Source: Streptomyces sp. NBC_00250
Lineage (GTDB): Bacteria > Actinomycetota > Actinomycetes > Streptomycetales > Streptomycetaceae
DNA length: 64,000 nt
Reading direction: 5' to 3'
Assembly: GCF_036192275.1 (NCBI RefSeq)
Contig: NZ_CP108088.1
Coordinates: 8,604,001-8,668,000 of the forward strand
Shown here one piece after another: positions 62,588-64,000 of the stretch. Each line of letters starts with the position of its first letter. The stretch's first letter is position 1. The translations under genes and the position numbers were made by a program. Below the pieces are notes generated by a model. That model made no database searches, was not told where the DNA came from, and saw only the letters and a program-made list of their open reading frames with translations.

Positions 62588-64000
62588 TCAGGCGCAGGTG
62601 CTTGCGTTGAGTGTGAAAGCCGTGGGGGAGGGGGTTGAGCCCGCGTGGGTCCCCTGGACTCCGAAACTCACAGTCGCGCCGGGGGCGATCGTCCGGTTCC
62701 AGTCCGCGTTGCGGGCGCTGACGGCGGTGCCGCTCTGAGTGACGGTGGCGTTCCACGAGCTCGTGACGCTCTGGCCGGCAGGGTGGGTCCAGGCCAGCTG
62801 CCAGCCGTCCACGGCCGTAGGTCCTGTGTTCTTGACGGTGATGTTCGCGGTGAAGCCGGTGCTCCAGACGTTGCTCGGCGTGTACGTCACCGCGCAGGCG
62901 GCGGTGGGAGGTTCGCCGCCGGCGGAGGTCCGCTCGGCGGCGTAGGCGGCGAGCCAGGCCAGCGGGGCGTTCCAGTTGACCGCCACCTCGTTGGTCGAGT
63001 ACGAGTCGATGTGGTCGATGTAGCAGGCCGCGGGGGCGCAGCCGGTCAGCTTCGCCAGCGCCACCGGGTCCTGGAGACCGCTGTTGGGGCCGCCGGCGAG
63101 CGAACCGGCCGGAGGGTGCGGCAGGGAGGCATCCAACTGGTGGGCCCAGAAGCGGTGGTGCTGGTTCTGCGAGGACGTCTCGCCGTAGCCGGTGACGTAG
63201 GACAGGCCCAGGGCGTTGCGGCCGAGCAGGTAGTCCATGGTCTCCAGGGCGCCGGCGCGGTAGCGGTCGTCGCCCGTCAGCTCCCCGGCGACGGCCATGA
63301 CGACGGCGTCGTTGGCGACCTCGCCGTTCGACCCCCAGAAGTAGCCGTCCGCGGGTACGGGTACCGCGTAACCCTGGGCCGCCATCCTGGACAGGTAGCC
63401 GTCGGCTGCCGCCGTCACCGACGCACGGACCCGGGCCAGGTCGGACGCCGGCAGTCCGTTGGGGACCGTGGCCAGGACGAGCCGGCCGAGCGCGGCGGTG
63501 TCCGCCCAGCCGAAGCCGTACGGGCTGAAGGCATCGGCGGAGGTGTGCCAGGGCGAGGACGTGACCGCGTCCCGGTAGGCGCTCTCGCCGGTCGCCGCGT
63601 ACAGCTCGGAGGCGGCCCAGTAGAACTCGTCGGTGACCCGCGCGTCCTCGTAGGCGCCGCCGCCCGTGCTGTCGGAAGCCGGCGCGTACACCGCCGGGTT
63701 GGCCTTCGCGGCACTCCAGGCCCGGCGAGCGGCGGACATGCAGCGGTCGGCATAGGCGGAGTCGTACGGCCGGAACACCCGGGCGCACTGCGCGGCGGCC
63801 GCGGCGAGGTTGAGGGTGGCCGCGGTGGACGGGCGGTGAAGCTCGCGGGGCTGGGCGTCCTGGTCGGGGCGCAGGGGCATGCCCGTCCAGGCCACGTCAT
63901 GGATCTTGTGGAACGCCATGCCCGCGGACGGCTTGCCGTCGGGCACCTGCATCCGCATGAGGAAGTCGAGCTCCCACCGCGCTTCGTCGAGGACGTCGGG
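62588..64000 (-). CDS. GH9 endoglucanase with C-terminal CBM2, 3' part
   Basis: The last 470 codons of a glycoside hydrolase family 9 cellulase; the frame stays open to base 64000 and begins there with [14 protein letters not shown], a conserved internal block. GH9 landmarks are YAFSPYGF-like [39 protein letters not shown] and the acid region [22 protein letters not shown], whose Glu should be the catalytic acid. The C-terminal 100 residues form a cellulose-binding CBM2 ([21 protein letters not shown] to TLNASTCA) joined by a short Gly/Pro linker. Secretion is expected, but the N-terminus lies outside. Confidence 0.92.
   Translation of the reverse strand, partial: PDVLDEARWELDFLMRMQVPDGKPSAGMAFHKIHDVAWTGMPLRPDQDAQPRELHRPSTAATLNLAAAAAQCARVFRPYDSAYADRCMSAARRAWSAAKANPAVYAPASDSTGGGAYEDARVTDEFYWAASELYAATGESAYRDAVTSSPWHTSADAFSPYGFGWADTAALGRLVLATVPNGLPASDLARVRASVTAAADGYLSRMAAQGYAVPVPADGYFWGSNGEVANDAVVMAVAGELTGDDRYRAGALETMDYLLGRNALGLSYVTGYGETSSQNQHHRFWAHQLDASLPHPPAGSLAGGPNSGLQDPVALAKLTGCAPAACYIDHIDSYSTNEVAVNWNAPLAWLAAYAAERTSAGGEPPTAACAVTYTPSNVWSTGFTANITVKNTGPTAVDGWQLAWTHPAGQSVTSSWNATVTQSGTAVSARNADWNRTIAPGATVSFGVQGTHAGSTPSPTAFTLNASTCA

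Overview
The window is chromosomal DNA from a Streptomyces or very close relative. Coding frames have a strong G/C third-position bias, GTG and TTG starts are common, and family-typical genes are present: a two-domain geosmin synthase, an NsdA-like differentiation regulator, a SpoIIE/PAS phosphatase, SPW and DUF4239 membrane proteins, and a DmdR-type iron box. I see about 54 protein genes. There are no rRNA or tRNA genes, no CRISPR array, no intact insertion sequence and no large biosynthetic cluster; the only specialised-metabolism gene recognised is the single-gene geosmin synthase.

Layout. 1-5.3 kb: end of an ACT-domain gene, a DHFR/RibD-like reductase, a large LuxR-type ATPase regulator, a conserved unknown and an S4 RNA-binding protein. 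5.3-9.7 kb: geosmin synthase and a secreted PGRP-type amidase, each with a clear terminator. 10-14.6 kb: aminoglycoside-phosphotransferase-like protein, NsdA-family regulator, PAS/SpoIIE phosphatase. 14.8-25.8 kb: housekeeping and accessory singletons, including a protein with an 11-residue Pro-rich repeat, a threonine-synthase-like enzyme, a broken GH32-like remnant ahead of a PfkB sugar kinase, a GNAT-AAA+ fusion, small membrane proteins and a cupin.

26-38 kb is the most coherent and interesting part: a self-contained sulfate-ester scavenging island. It holds an AtsK-like alkylsulfatase dioxygenase, a ROK repressor, a short cysteine-containing leader peptide placed at the predicted transcription start, a peptide/nickel-type ABC importer with a fused double ATPase, a formylglycine-generating enzyme and a cytoplasmic type I sulfatase. 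The genes from importer to sulfatase are packed with ATGA overlaps and end at a hairpin terminator. The arrangement suggests import of sulfated organics, release of sulfate or sulfite inside the cell, and two layers of control: a repressor dyad lying over the -35 box and cysteine-responsive attenuation at the leader.

38-51 kb: DinB, NTF2-like, LysR/MFS, carboxylesterase, a second (Tat-exported) sulfatase, methyltransferase, universal stress protein plus APC permease, RraA-like, OsmC-like and a glutamine amidotransferase. 51.4-54.4 kb: a STAND-type NTPase with nearly identical 102-bp TPR repeats. 54.7-59.3 kb: a two-subunit molybdenum hydroxylase (IorB/IorA type) and a divergent MerR/MFS pair with a clear dyad operator. 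59.4-64 kb: a secreted VWA-domain operon, a membrane protein under an iron-box promoter, and the 3' part of a secreted GH9-CBM2 cellulase that runs off the right edge.

Starts were chosen from ribosome-binding sites, family lengths and overlaps. Functions rest on motif recognition by eye; no database search was run.
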